Shown here: piece after piece, positions 40,965 through 49,542 of the stretch | Layout: every line of letters begins with the position of its first letter | Numbering within the stretch: position 1 is the first letter of the stretch | From: Kitasatospora herbaricolor | GTDB lineage: Bacteria; Actinomycetota; Actinomycetes; Streptomycetales; Streptomycetaceae | Reading direction: 5' to 3' | NCBI RefSeq assembly: GCF_030813695.1 | Contig: NZ_JAUSVA010000002.1 | Span: 8,703,501-8,767,500, forward strand | DNA length: 64,000 bases | Notes under the pieces: model-generated | What the model was told of the DNA's origin: nothing | What the model saw: the letters and a program-made list of their open reading frames with translations, nothing else | Database searches by the model: none | Position numbers and translations under genes: made by a program

Positions 40965-41373
40965 GCGGTGGCCCGCCTCCAATGATCAGTGATTGGACAC
41001 AGTCAAGTGAAGCAACCCGCTGGTTGCGGTTCAACGGATCGAATCTGCAGGAACGCGCCATGTCGGAAGCACGCCAACAGCGGCCCGACGGCGGTGGGAG
41101 GGGCTCTGCGGGGGGATCGGCGCCGTCTCGGAGCTGCTGCTCCACCCTCCGGGCGGGGAGGTGCGGCGGCCGTAGGCCCACCTGTTCGCGGACCCGTCGG
41201 CCGACCGGCCCGGGCGGTACCGCCCACGGCCGGCCCTCGGCGCGACCCGCCGTCCGGCCCGGTGCCGGACGGGGCCCGGTGGCCCGGTCGGCCGATCGGC
41301 GCGCCCACGGACGGGTGACGCGAGGGCATCCGATGATCCGCCCCTGCTAGAAGTCTGGCAGCGGAGGAACGTC
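40965..41373. promoter_or_regulatory. Divergent promoter region, NRPS operon / symporter operon
   Basis: No gene is visible. The part nearest the NRPS (40980-41050) is AT-richer. It holds AATGATCAGTGATTGG and the inverted repeat CAACC-CGCT-GGTTG (about 41013-41026), a candidate site for the LuxR-type regulator. The rest is GC-rich without motifs; GCGGAGGAAC precedes the symporter ATG. Confidence 0.4.
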
Positions 41374-43089
41374 ATGCAACGGATCGAGGCCGCAGTGAAC
41401 GCCCTTGCCGAGGCCAACCTGCGGCTGGACGCCGGGCCGGTCGACTACGCCCTGCTCGCCGTCTACTTCGCCCTGGTGCTCGGCATCGGCTCGCTCGCCC
41501 GCAGGTCGGTCTCCTCCAGCCTGGACTTCTTCCTGGCCGGGCGGTCGCTGCCCGCCTGGGTCACCGGGCTGGCGTTCATCTCGGCCAACCTCGGGGCGGT
41601 GGAGATCTTCGGGATGACCGCCAACGGCGCGCAGTTCGGCATCCCGACCGTGCACTACTACTGGATCGGCGCGATTCCGGCCATGGTGTTCCTGGGCCTG
41701 GTGATGATGCCGTTCTACTACGGTTCCAAGGTGCGCAGCGTCCCGGAGTTCCTGCGGCTGCGCTTCGGCCGTTTCGCGCACCTGGTGAACGCGCTCAGCT
41801 TCGCGCTGGCCCAGGTGCTGATCGCCGGGGTCAATCTCTACGCCCTCAGTACGGTGGTCAACGCGCTGCTCGGCTGGCCGCTGTGGTCATCCGTCCTGGT
41901 CGCGGCAGTGATCGTGCTGGTGTACACGACGCTCGGCGGGCTCTCCGCCGCGGTCTACAACGAGGTGATGCAGTTCTTCCTGATCGTCGCCATGCTGGTG
42001 CCGATCACCCTGGTGGGGCTGCACAAGGTGGGCGGCTGGAGCGGGCTGAGCGACCGGATCCGGGCGGTTAACCCCGATGCGGCGGAGCAGTTGAACGCCT
42101 GGCCGGCCAGCAACCTCACCGGCATCTCCAACGCCACCCTGTCCGTGCTGGGCATCGTGTTCGGCCTCGGGTTCGTGCTCTCCTTCGGCTACTGGACGAC
42201 CAACTTCGCCGAGGTGCAGCGCGCCCTCGCCGCGAGGAACATGTCGGCGGCCCGCCGAACGCCGCTGATCGGCGCGTACCCGAAGGCGCTGATCGCGCTG
42301 GTGATCGTGATCCCCGGGATGCTGGCGGCGGTCCTCTCGCCGGAGCTGGCGGCGTACAAGGCCGCCGGCGGGACGTCGACCGAAGGGGTGACGTACAACA
42401 ACGCGATCGAACTGCTCATCCGCGACCTGCTGCCCAACGGCATGCTGGGGGTGGTGATCACCGGCCTGCTGGCCGCGTTCATGGCGGGCATGGCGGCCAA
42501 CGTCAGCTCGTTCAACACGGTCTTCACCTACGACCTCTGGCAGGCGTACGTGGTGAAGGGCCGGCCGGACGACTACTACCTGCGGGTGGGCCGGGCCGTC
42601 ACCGTGCTCGGCTGCGTGTTCGCGGTCGGCACCGCCTTCATCGCCAGTGGCTACAACAACATCATGGACTACCTGCAGACGCTGTTCTCCTTCTTCAACG
42701 CTCCGCTGTTCGCCACGTTCATCCTGGGGATGTTCTGGAAGCGGACGACGCCGCTGGCCGGCGGGGTGGGGCTGATCGTGGGGACGGCGGCCGCCGTGAC
42801 GGTGGACCAGCTCGTCCGCCATGACGTCCTGCACCTGGCGGGTCAGGGGCCGAGCTTCGTCGCCGCCAGTGCGGCCTTCGTGCTGGACATCCTGGTCAGC
42901 GTCGGTGTCTCGCTGGTCACCCGACCCAAGCCGGACAGTGAACTGGTCGGCCTGGTTTGGGCGTTGACGCCGAGGGACCAGCTCAAGGCGGACGACACCG
43001 CCGAGGACGCGGGGTGGTACCGCAACCCGGCGATCCTCGGCGGCGGGGCCCTGCTGCTGGCCACCGTGCTCAATGTGATCTTCTGGTGA
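41374..43089 (+). CDS. Sodium:solute symporter (SSS family)
   Basis: A 571-aa membrane protein with about 13-14 helices. Conserved SSS features include SLDFFLAGRSLPAWVTGLAF and ISANLGAVEIFGM (helix 1 sodium/substrate region), SVPEFLRLRFG, LYTTLGGLSAAVYNEVMQFF-like VYTTLGGLSAAVYN, and the late AAFMAGMAANVSSFNTVFTY sodium-site helix. It imports a sugar or organic solute with Na+; the substrate is not deducible. RBS GGAGG precedes ATG 41374. A two-helix protein follows 13 bp downstream. It is divergent from the NRPS; a shared function is not supported. Confidence 0.93.
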   Translation: MQRIEAAVNALAEANLRLDAGPVDYALLAVYFALVLGIGSLARRSVSSSLDFFLAGRSLPAWVTGLAFISANLGAVEIFGMTANGAQFGIPTVHYYWIGAIPAMVFLGLVMMPFYYGSKVRSVPEFLRLRFGRFAHLVNALSFALAQVLIAGVNLYALSTVVNALLGWPLWSSVLVAAVIVLVYTTLGGLSAAVYNEVMQFFLIVAMLVPITLVGLHKVGGWSGLSDRIRAVNPDAAEQLNAWPASNLTGISNATLSVLGIVFGLGFVLSFGYWTTNFAEVQRALAARNMSAARRTPLIGAYPKALIALVIVIPGMLAAVLSPELAAYKAAGGTSTEGVTYNNAIELLIRDLLPNGMLGVVITGLLAAFMAGMAANVSSFNTVFTYDLWQAYVVKGRPDDYYLRVGRAVTVLGCVFAVGTAFIASGYNNIMDYLQTLFSFFNAPLFATFILGMFWKRTTPLAGGVGLIVGTAAAVTVDQLVRHDVLHLAGQGPSFVAASAAFVLDILVSVGVSLVTRPKPDSELVGLVWALTPRDQLKADDTAEDAGWYRNPAILGGGALLLATVLNVIFW

Positions 43090-43102
43090 GAGGGGTGAGG
43101 GC

Positions 43103-43399
43103 GTGACGGACCCGGAGTCGGGCGCGGACGCGGGGGCGGAGCCGGCGGCGAAGGTGGGGCTCTTCGATCTGCGCCGGATCCTGGCCCTGCTGTTCGGCGT
43201 CTACGGCGCCGTGCTGACGGTGATGGGTGCCACCGTCACCTCGCAGGCCGACCTCGACCGGGCGGGCGGGGTGAACGTGAACCTCTGGGTGGGCATCGCC
43301 ATGCTGCTCGGATCGGCGGCCTTCGCCGGCTGGGCGGCACTGCGGCCGATCCGGCTGCCACCGGCGGTGTCGGACCCGGCAGGGCCGGAGCCGCGGTGA
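43103..43399 (+). CDS. Small two-helix membrane protein, symporter partner
   Basis: A 98-aa protein with two transmembrane segments: ILALLFGVYGAVLTVMGATV (about 30-49) and NLWVGIAMLLGSAAFAGWAA (about 61-80). The ends are charged and Pro-rich. It starts with GTG 43103 after GAGGGG, 13 bp behind the symporter, so they form an operon. Similar small proteins accompany SSS symporters in many actinobacteria and may be accessory subunits; the function is unproven. Confidence 0.8.
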   Translation: MTDPESGADAGAEPAAKVGLFDLRRILALLFGVYGAVLTVMGATVTSQADLDRAGGVNVNLWVGIAMLLGSAAFAGWAALRPIRLPPAVSDPAGPEPR

Positions 43400-43426
43400 C
43401 CGGACGCGCGCCGGCCGGACCTCTGA

Positions 43427-43471
43427 CGGCCCGATCCTTACCGGCCCGATCCGTGCCGGCCCGATCCGTAC
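43427..43471. repeat. 15-bp direct repeat, three copies
   Basis: CGGCCCGATCCTTAC, CGGCCCGATCCGTGC and CGGCCCGATCCGTAC follow one another without spacers between the symporter operon and the convergent hypothetical gene. Confidence 0.85.
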
Positions 43472-43496
43472 GGCGGGGGCCGGTCGCGAGGTGGTG

Positions 43497-43817
43497 CTAC
43501 CACCAGGCCGGGCGCCGCCAGGGCTCCACGGTCACCTGGTCGGCGAGCACGACCACGGCGTTCCGGCGGTGGCGCAGCGCGTCCGGGGTACCGGCCTTTC
43601 GGATGGCCTCCTCCCGGGCCTGGCCCCGGCTGTCGGCCCACTCGACGAAGGTCTGGGTGCCGGTCCGGCCGTCGGGCAGGGTCACCGGAACGGTGACGTA
43701 CCAGGGACTGCTGATCCGCCTGGTCCAGCCGGCGACCGGGCCGGCGCCCGGGTCGGCGCGGAGCGTCCCGGACACGGGGCCGGACTCCAGGGACTGGGCG
43801 AAGGCGGACGTGTACAT
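43497..43817 (-). CDS. Small hypothetical protein
   Basis: A 106-aa soluble protein beginning MYTSAFAQSLESGP, with a beta-rich centre (SSPWYVTVPVTLPDGRTGTQ, TFVEWADSRGQAREEAIRKA) and ending VVVLADQVTVEPWRRPAWW. GGAGAGAG precedes the ATG at 43817. Codon bias supports it, but I recognise no family. Its upstream region is long and low complexity. Confidence 0.6.
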   Translation of the reverse strand: MYTSAFAQSLESGPVSGTLRADPGAGPVAGWTRRISSPWYVTVPVTLPDGRTGTQTFVEWADSRGQAREEAIRKAGTPDALRHRRNAVVVLADQVTVEPWRRPAWW

Positions 43818-44480
43818 GGCTCTCTCCGGGTGTGGCGTGCCCGCGGAAGCCGTACTGCCTTCCGGGTGGCGGGTTCCGTCGCCGAGCGGTGTTCCGGGCC
43901 GGTGCTGCCGGGACGCTGCTGCGGTGGGTGAGGGTGAGGGTGCGGATGTGGGTGTGGGTGCGGTGGCGCGGACGGTCCTCCGGGTCGGTGTGTCGGAGTG
44001 CGTCGACGGGTGGTCCCGGTGGAGTGGCTCGGTTCTCATGGGGAACCTCCGAGCTTCGGGGCCGTCCGGCTTGCGCCGACGGGCCGGGGCGGGTGCGGAC
44101 GGGTGGGGTCCGCGGACCGGTGGGTGGCTCCGCCGACGTCCGCCGCGGGAGCGGGACAGGAGACCGGGTGGGGCCTGGGATCGCGAGGGCCGATCGGGCC
44201 CGCCCGGAATCGGCGGGTGATGCACTGTCGGCTCCATCGCGTTTCAACATGTTCAAACGCTTATAAGCAACATAAAACGCCTATTGCGCGCGAGCGTCAA
44301 GACCCGACCGGTGGAAATGTTCGATTGTGCGACGGTCTGCCCGGGGTGTGCCGAATCGATCGGAAAGGCGTGTCGGAGGGTGCCGGCGCGATCACCGGGG
44401 GAGTCGCCGCGAGGGGCGGCGCGGCCCGCTGTCCGGTGGCCGTGCAGGGGGTGAGGGGGCGGTCGGGGTCGCCCGGGCAA
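43818..44480. other. Long intergenic region with a DeoR-like palindrome
   Basis: No gene is supported. Around 43923-43968 there is a GT/GGGT-rich tract. At 44240-44259, CGTTTCAACATGTTCAAACG is an 18-of-20 palindrome in an AT-rich island (to about 44290) that also contains two AAACGC direct repeats. It resembles DeoR-type operators and may respond to the DeoR protein at 46 kb. The nearest minus-strand start is the small hypothetical gene (43817). Confidence 0.5.
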
Positions 44481-45611
44481 TCAGGAGGCGACGTCGCGCA
44501 GGCGCCGGGCGGCGGCCTCGGGCAGCACGTCGTTGACGAATGCGTCCTGGCCGGATTCGACGCCGGCGAGGAATTTGAATTTGTTTGCCGCGCGTCTGAT
44601 CGTGAAGAGTTCCAGGTGCAGCGAAAGTTCCTCGCCGCCGGCCCGGGGTGCCTGGTGCCAGGCCGCGATGTAGGGGGTCGGTGCGGACGGCTGCGGCCCG
44701 TCCGTGTCCTCTGCGTCGTCCCCGTCCGCCGGGGTGTCGAAGAGGCGGTCGAAGCGGCGCAGCAGTTCGAGGTAGACCAGCGGGAGTTCCGCCCGCTCGG
44801 CCGGGCCGAGCGCGGGCAGGTCCGGGACCCGCCGGTGGGGGTACAGGTGCACCTCGTAGGGCCAGCGCGCCGCGAAGGGGACGAACGCCGTCCAGTGCCT
44901 GCCGGAGAGCACCAGTCGCCGGCCGTCCAGACGCTCGGCGGCGAGCAGGTCCTCGGCGAGGTTGCGGCCGGTCCCGGCCCGGTACTCGGCGGCGCGGGCG
45001 ATCATCTTCCCGGTGCGCGGCGTGAGGAAGGGGTAGGCGTAGATCTGCCCGTGCGGGTGCGGCAGCGTCACGCCGATCTCGGCGCCCCGGTTCTCGAAGC
45101 AGTAGACCTGCCGGACGCCGGGCAGCGCGCTCAGCTCCGTGGTGCGGTCGATCCAGGCGTCCAGCACCAGCGCGGCCCGCGACTGCGGGAGGTCGGCGAA
45201 GGAGGCGTCGTGGTCGGAGGTGAAGCAGACGACCTCGCAGCGGCCGGTGCCGGCCTCGGCCCGGAAGAGCGGTGGGTGGGAGTCCGGTGCGCGGCCGGCA
45301 CCCGTGGCGGAGAGTGAGGGGAAGCGGTTCTCGAACACCACGACGTTGTAGTCGGCCGCCGGGATCTCGGTGGACCGCCCGTCCCGTGACGGGCAGAGCG
45401 GGCAGTCGCCGGCCGGCGGCCGGTAGGGCCGCCCCTGGCGGTGCGCGGCCACCGTGATCCAGTCGCCGAGCACGGGGTCGAGGCGGATCTCCGGTCGGAC
45501 GGCGGCCGGCTCCGGTGTGCGCAGGTCGGTGGCGTCCCGGATCACGTCGCCGTCCGGGTCGTAGTAGACCAGTTCCCGGCCGTCCGCGAGTTCGGTCACC
45601 GTCTTCTGCAC
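44481..45611 (-). CDS. galT: Galactose-1-phosphate uridylyltransferase
   Basis: A 376-aa GalT, the Leloir enzyme that exchanges UMP between UDP-glucose and galactose-1-phosphate. Zinc-ligand region CPLCPSRDGRST, then VVVFENRFPSLS and TLPHPHGQIYAYPF with the active-site HPHGQ (about 183) are present, followed by FVPFAARWPYEVHLYPHRRV, and LHLELFTIRRAANKFKFLAG near the end. All catalytic residues are intact. It starts at ATG 45611 and is divergent from a DeoR-family regulator, its likely controller. galE and galK, often adjacent in actinomycetes, are not in the window. Confidence 0.95.
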   Translation of the reverse strand: MQKTVTELADGRELVYYDPDGDVIRDATDLRTPEPAAVRPEIRLDPVLGDWITVAAHRQGRPYRPPAGDCPLCPSRDGRSTEIPAADYNVVVFENRFPSLSATGAGRAPDSHPPLFRAEAGTGRCEVVCFTSDHDASFADLPQSRAALVLDAWIDRTTELSALPGVRQVYCFENRGAEIGVTLPHPHGQIYAYPFLTPRTGKMIARAAEYRAGTGRNLAEDLLAAERLDGRRLVLSGRHWTAFVPFAARWPYEVHLYPHRRVPDLPALGPAERAELPLVYLELLRRFDRLFDTPADGDDAEDTDGPQPSAPTPYIAAWHQAPRAGGEELSLHLELFTIRRAANKFKFLAGVESGQDAFVNDVLPEAAARRLRDVAS

Positions 45612-45997
45612 CGTGGCACCTCCCTTGTGCCGGGCCGCCGGTGCGGCGCGCCGGGAGGGCCCTGTGCGGCGCCGGGGCAGCGGCCCCTACGGGACGGCGG
45701 CCTCGGCCGGGCGGCAGCCTTCGCCGGGTGCGGGCCTTCGCCGAGCACGTGTCCTCGTCGGGCGGCAGCCTTCGTCGGGAAACACGGGGTCGGGCAACAG
45801 CCTCAACAGAACCGCACACTCGATATCATGATAGTGGACGGGTTCCCACGTCGCGGTGTCGTGGCGGCGCGGCCGTCCGCACATCCCACCACGCGTGCCG
45901 GCCCCGATCGTCGCCCCGCCGTACCGCAGGCCGGCTGCCATGATGAAGGTACGCGGGGCGGTCGCGAGCGGGGGCACGGACAGCCGGAGGACGCCGG
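45612..45997. other. galT/deoR divergent intergenic region
   Basis: The galT-proximal part contains two copies of a 22-bp sequence (GCCGGGCGGCAGCCTTCGCC and GTCGGGCGGCAGCCTTCGTC, about 50 bp apart, 45708-45780). The perfect palindrome TATCATGATA in the middle is listed separately. No gene is seen. Confidence 0.55.
45824..45833. promoter_or_regulatory. Palindrome TATCATGATA, candidate DeoR operator
   Basis: A perfect 10-bp palindrome in the only AT-rich patch (45815-45840) between the divergent galT and deoR genes. Its position suggests promoter or operator use; the binder is inferred. Confidence 0.45.
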
Positions 45998-46807
45998 ATG
46001 ACAGAGAACTCCCAGCCGCTGGCACCGCAGCGGCGAGCCCTGATCCTGGAACGGGTCCGCCAGTACGGCGGGGTGCGGGTGAACGAACTCACCCGGGAGT
46101 TCGGTGTCTCCGACATGACCATCCGCCGCGACCTGGACGCGCTGGCGGGGCAGGGGCTGGTCGACAAGGTCCACGGCGGTGCGGTGTCCGCCGAGGAGAC
46201 CCGGATCCTTGAGCCCGGCTTCGAGGCCAAGCTCGCCTGGGAGCTGGCCGCGAAGGAGGCCATCGCGGCGGCCGCGGCAGAGTTGGTCCGGCCCGGTGCG
46301 GTGGTGGCCCTCGGGGCCGGCACCACCACGTACGCGGTGGCCAAGGCGCTGGTGAAGGTGGAGCGGCTGACCATCGTCACCAACTCGATCCGGATCGCCG
46401 AGGTGTTCGAGCAGGTCGGCGACCACCAGCGGATCCCGCCGACGGTGATGCTGACCGGCGGGATCCGCACCCCCTCCGACGCCTTGGTCGGGCCGCTCGC
46501 CGACCAGGCGATCCGGGCGCTGCACGTGGACATCCTGTTCCTCGGCTGCCACGGCCTCACGGCGGAGGCCGGCCTCACCTCCCCCAACCTGGGCGAGGCG
46601 GCGACCAACCGGGCCTTCGTCCGGTCCGCCGCCCAGGTGGTGGCCGTCGTCGACCACACCAAGTGGAACGTCGTGGGCCTCTCCACCTTCGCCACGTTGG
46701 ACGAACTGGATTGTCTGATCACCGACCGGGCGGTGCCGGAGTCGGAGGCCGCCGCCGAGCGGGTGGGGCGGGTCGTGGTCGCGGAGGGCATCCGCCGGTC
46801 GCCGTAG
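45998..46807 (+). CDS. DeoR-family transcriptional regulator
   Basis: A 269-aa DeoR-type regulator. The N-terminal helix-turn-helix RRALILERVRQYGGVRVNEL, TREFGVSDMTIRRDLDALAG is the family signature (residues 11-50). The C-terminal sugar-phosphate sensor includes VVALGAGTTTYAVAKAL, LTIVTNSIRIAEV and LFLGCHGLTAEAGLTSPN. GGAGGACG precedes ATG 45998. The divergent gene is galT, so it probably represses galactose use and responds to a phosphorylated sugar. Confidence 0.93.
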   Translation: MTENSQPLAPQRRALILERVRQYGGVRVNELTREFGVSDMTIRRDLDALAGQGLVDKVHGGAVSAEETRILEPGFEAKLAWELAAKEAIAAAAAELVRPGAVVALGAGTTTYAVAKALVKVERLTIVTNSIRIAEVFEQVGDHQRIPPTVMLTGGIRTPSDALVGPLADQAIRALHVDILFLGCHGLTAEAGLTSPNLGEAATNRAFVRSAAQVVAVVDHTKWNVVGLSTFATLDELDCLITDRAVPESEAAAERVGRVVVAEGIRRSP

Positions 46808-47082
46808 GGCGCGGCCGGCCGGTCCGTCGGTCGAGATCGGACGGTCCGCGCGGAACAGCCCGGCCTCGCGCAGGGGCGACCCGGACTGCGGGCCGCCCCG
46901 CGTTCGGGGGACGCCGAGGTCGGGGCCCGAAGAGGCTCGGGTGGCTGATGCCCCGTTCCTGCTCGAAGCGCCGGGGGTCGGCGACCTAGTGGTCCCGGGG
47001 GTGGGGCCCGAGGACGGGGCGCCCGGGCCCCGGTGCTTCTCCCAGGCCCGCTGGAAGCCCGGGGCTCGGAGGACGCCGCTTG
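46808..47082. other. Intergenic region, no recognisable gene
   Basis: GC-rich sequence with no protein motif on either strand between the DeoR gene and the palindromic operator of the following TetR gene. Confidence 0.5.
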
Positions 47083-47127
47083 CTGTTCCTAGGGGTCCTA
47101 GGTTATACCTAGGACCCCTAGGAACAG
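47083..47127. promoter_or_regulatory. 45-bp perfect palindrome upstream of tetR
   Basis: Two 21-bp arms in perfect inverted symmetry flank a TAT centre; the left arm begins CTGTTCCTAGGGGTCCTAGG. The palindrome contains four CCTAGG hexamers, itself striking because CTAG is rare in such genomes. It ends 11 bp before the tetR ATG and covers the likely promoter, so it is almost certainly the operator. The four hexamers suggest two dimers or a dimer of dimers. Confidence 0.9.
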
Positions 47128-47138
47128 TGGGAGGGCGC

Positions 47139-47732
47139 ATGGCGCGGGCCGGGCTGACGGCGGAACGGGTGACGGTCGCGGGCGCCGAACTGGCGGACGA
47201 GATCGGGCTCGACCAGGTGACCATGTCGAGGGTGGCACGGAGACTCGGGGTGAAGGACCCGAGCCTCTACACGCACGTCCGCGGCCTGGAGGACCTGCGC
47301 GGGCGGATCGCCCTGCTGGCGGCGGACGAGAAGACCATCCGGATCGCCGAGGCGACCGCCGGACTCTCGGGCAAGGACGCGCTGGTCGCCTTCGCCGACG
47401 CCTGGCGGGCCTACGCCCACGCGCATCCGGGCCGCTACACGGCCACGCAGACCCCCATCCGGATCGACCCGGCGCTCGCCGCCGACGCGCCCGGGCCGCG
47501 GCGGGCGGTCGAACTGACCTACGGCATGTTGCGCGGCTACGGGCTGGCCGAGCCCGACCTGACGGACGCCGTCCGGCTGCTGCGCAGCACCTTCCACGGG
47601 TTCGTCGCCCTGGAGGCCGCGGGCGGGTTCGCGCACCGGCGTCCGCCGCAGGACTCCTGGCTGCGTGCCCTCGACGCCCTGCACGTCCTGCTGGAGCACT
47701 GGCCCACCTCCGGAGAAGGAGACCCCTCATGA
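47139..47732 (+). CDS. TetR-family repressor
   Basis: A 197-aa TetR protein. VTVAGAELADEIGLDQVTMS and RVARRLGVKDPSLYTHVRGL form the DNA-binding domain (residues 10-50). The WHG-like ligand domain (FADAWRAYAHAHPGRYTATQ, LLRSTFHGFVALEAAGGFAH) makes it a paralogue of the TetR at 16.7 kb. GGGAGG precedes ATG 47139. It overlaps the next gene, an alpha/beta hydrolase, by ATGA, so one operator (the 45-bp palindrome) controls both. Confidence 0.93.
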   Translation: MARAGLTAERVTVAGAELADEIGLDQVTMSRVARRLGVKDPSLYTHVRGLEDLRGRIALLAADEKTIRIAEATAGLSGKDALVAFADAWRAYAHAHPGRYTATQTPIRIDPALAADAPGPRRAVELTYGMLRGYGLAEPDLTDAVRLLRSTFHGFVALEAAGGFAHRRPPQDSWLRALDALHVLLEHWPTSGEGDPS

Positions 47733-48637
47733 ACGGACCGACCGTCGGCACCCTGCGGGTGCCCGGCGCGACCCTGCACCACGAGGTGCGCGGCCACGGC
47801 CCGCTCCTGCTGCTGATTCCGGGCGGGACGGGTGGCGCGGCCGCCATGGCCGGCATCGCCGACGACCTCGCCACCGAGTACACCGTCGCTACCTACGACC
47901 CGCGCGGCATGTCCCGCAGCACGCTGGACGATCCCGAGGCCGAGCAGACCGTGGCGGAGCACGCCGACGACGCGTTCCGGCTGCTGGAACTGCTCTCGCC
48001 CGGCGAGCCCGCCCGGGTGTTCGGCGCCAGCTCGGGCGCCGTCGCCGCCCTGCACCTGCTCGTCACCCGCCCCGAGCGCGTGGCACTCCTGGTGGCGCAC
48101 GAGCCGCCGGTGGTGGAGGTCCTGCCCGACGCCGCCGAACACCGTGCGCTGCTCGCGCGGGTGCGGGCGGCCTTCCGCGAGCAGGGGCTGATGCCGGCGA
48201 TGGCCGTGTTCGCCGCCGGCCTGCGGAAGGACGGCGACACCGCCGCGCCAAGGGCCGAGGTCGCGCTCCCGCCGCAGGCGGCGGCGCGGGCCGAGCAGAC
48301 GATGGCCGGCCTGCCGTTCTTCGTCGGACGGATCGTGCCGGCCTTCATGTCCTACGCCCCGGACGTCGACCGACTGGCGGCCCTGTCCGACCGCCTGCTG
48401 CTCGCCTGCGGCGAGGACTCACGCGGCGAGCTGCCGTACCGTCCGGCCGCCCTGCTGGCCGAACGGTTCGGCACCGAGCTGCTGCACTTCCCCGGCGGGC
48501 ACACCGGCTTGACCACCCGTCCGGCCGAGTTCGCCGACCGCCTGCGCGAGGCCCTCCGGGCCGGGAGCCGGGCCGGGAGCCGGGCCGGGGGTCGGGCCGG
48601 GCTCGTCCCGGCCGGTCCTGCCGGGGACGGCGACTGA
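47729..48637 (+). CDS. Alpha/beta hydrolase
   Basis: A 302-aa alpha/beta hydrolase. LLLLIPGGTGGAAAMAGIAD carries the oxyanion region, VATYDPRGMSRST the conserved DPRG turn, and VFGASSGAVAALHL the nucleophile elbow (GASSG). Late segments LLLACGEDSRGELP and HFPGGHTGLTT supply the Asp and His. The C-terminus is a low-complexity tail with GSRAGSRAGGRAG repeats. It is translationally coupled to the TetR gene, so a small-molecule inducer of that TetR is a likely substrate or product. The exact reaction is unknown. Confidence 0.9.
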   Translation: MNGPTVGTLRVPGATLHHEVRGHGPLLLLIPGGTGGAAAMAGIADDLATEYTVATYDPRGMSRSTLDDPEAEQTVAEHADDAFRLLELLSPGEPARVFGASSGAVAALHLLVTRPERVALLVAHEPPVVEVLPDAAEHRALLARVRAAFREQGLMPAMAVFAAGLRKDGDTAAPRAEVALPPQAAARAEQTMAGLPFFVGRIVPAFMSYAPDVDRLAALSDRLLLACGEDSRGELPYRPAALLAERFGTELLHFPGGHTGLTTRPAEFADRLREALRAGSRAGSRAGGRAGLVPAGPAGDGD

Positions 48638-48948
48638 AAGGACCTCGTTGCCTGTCCGGCTCCGGTGCGGACGGTCTCAGGTTCGGGCGCGCAGTCGCTG
48701 CGCCACGGCGAGTCCGGGCCGTACCGGCGGAGAGACGGACCAGGTCCGGACGGTGAGGGCGACGGTCCCGCCCGGGGAGGTGCCCGGTCGGGGCGGGCAC
48801 CGCTCACCTGCCGGGCCTGCCCCGCGGCCGTGGTGCCCGGCGGGAAGGGAGCCCCGGGGTGGCCGGGGGCCGTGACGTGGAGGCGTGACAGACTTTCGGT
48901 TCCTGCTTCCCGGCCGATCGGGGCGGGGGCACGACGGGAGGACGAGAC
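48638..48948. other. Intergenic region, nothing recognised
   Basis: GC-rich, without motif-bearing ORFs. GGGAGGACGAGAC at its end provides the ribosome site of the PH-domain gene. Confidence 0.5.
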
Positions 48949-49317
48949 GTGGCACTTTTCGGCAACGCGCACCAGGTGGACCCGGCGGCGGCCCGGAAGG
49001 AGTTCGCCAAGCTGTTCGGGGACGACGAGCAGGTGCACGCGGCGTACCAGCTGATCCGCGACACGTTCATGTTCACCGACCGCCGGCTGATCCTGATCGA
49101 CAAGCAGGGCATCACCGGCAAGAAGACCGAGTACCACTCGATCCCCTACAAGAGCATCACGCACTTCGCGGTCGAGACGGCCGGCAACTTCGACCTCGAC
49201 GCCGAGCTGAAGATCTGGGTGTCCGGCAATCCGCTGCCGATCCAGAAGACCTTCACCAAGGGCGTCGACATCTACGAGGTGCAGGCCCTCCTGACCCAGT
49301 ACGTGGCGGTGAAGTAG
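48949..49317 (+). CDS. Bacterial PH-domain protein (YvbH-type)
   Basis: A 122-aa protein made of one bacterial pleckstrin-homology-like domain: YQLIRDTFMFTDRRLILIDK, QGITGKKTEYHSIPYKSITH, FAVETAGNFDLDAELKIWVS, typical of the YvbH/PH_3 group. It has no membrane segment. GGGAGGACG precedes GTG 48949. The function is unknown; these are common soluble proteins. It stands alone. Confidence 0.88.
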   Translation: MALFGNAHQVDPAAARKEFAKLFGDDEQVHAAYQLIRDTFMFTDRRLILIDKQGITGKKTEYHSIPYKSITHFAVETAGNFDLDAELKIWVSGNPLPIQKTFTKGVDIYEVQALLTQYVAVK

Positions 49318-49542
49318 CCCGCGGGGCCGCCCTGGTCCTGGCCGGTCGCGCAGCGGTGCGGGTCGAGGGCGTCCGGGCGGTGCCGTCGGCATGGGGCGTG
49401 GGCGGGGCCGTGGGGGCGAGGGGGCGGCGGCGCGGCTCGCGGTGCTGCATCGCGAGGCGCACGGCCCCTCCCGTGGCAAGTACCGTTGGACGGGCGGAAA
49501 ACCGGCGGGCCCGAGGCGGGTCGGATCTGTTAGAAAGTCAGA

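Noticed and set aside
37983..40985. 1000-codon plus-strand ORF opposite the NRPS
   Set aside because: It mirrors the NRPS codons; no motif, no start signal, and the minus strand has complete Cy-A-MT-PCP motifs.
41374..43399. Symporter operon as part of the NRPS cluster
   Set aside because: It is divergent, has its own partner gene, and the SSS family serves general solute uptake; only proximity links it.
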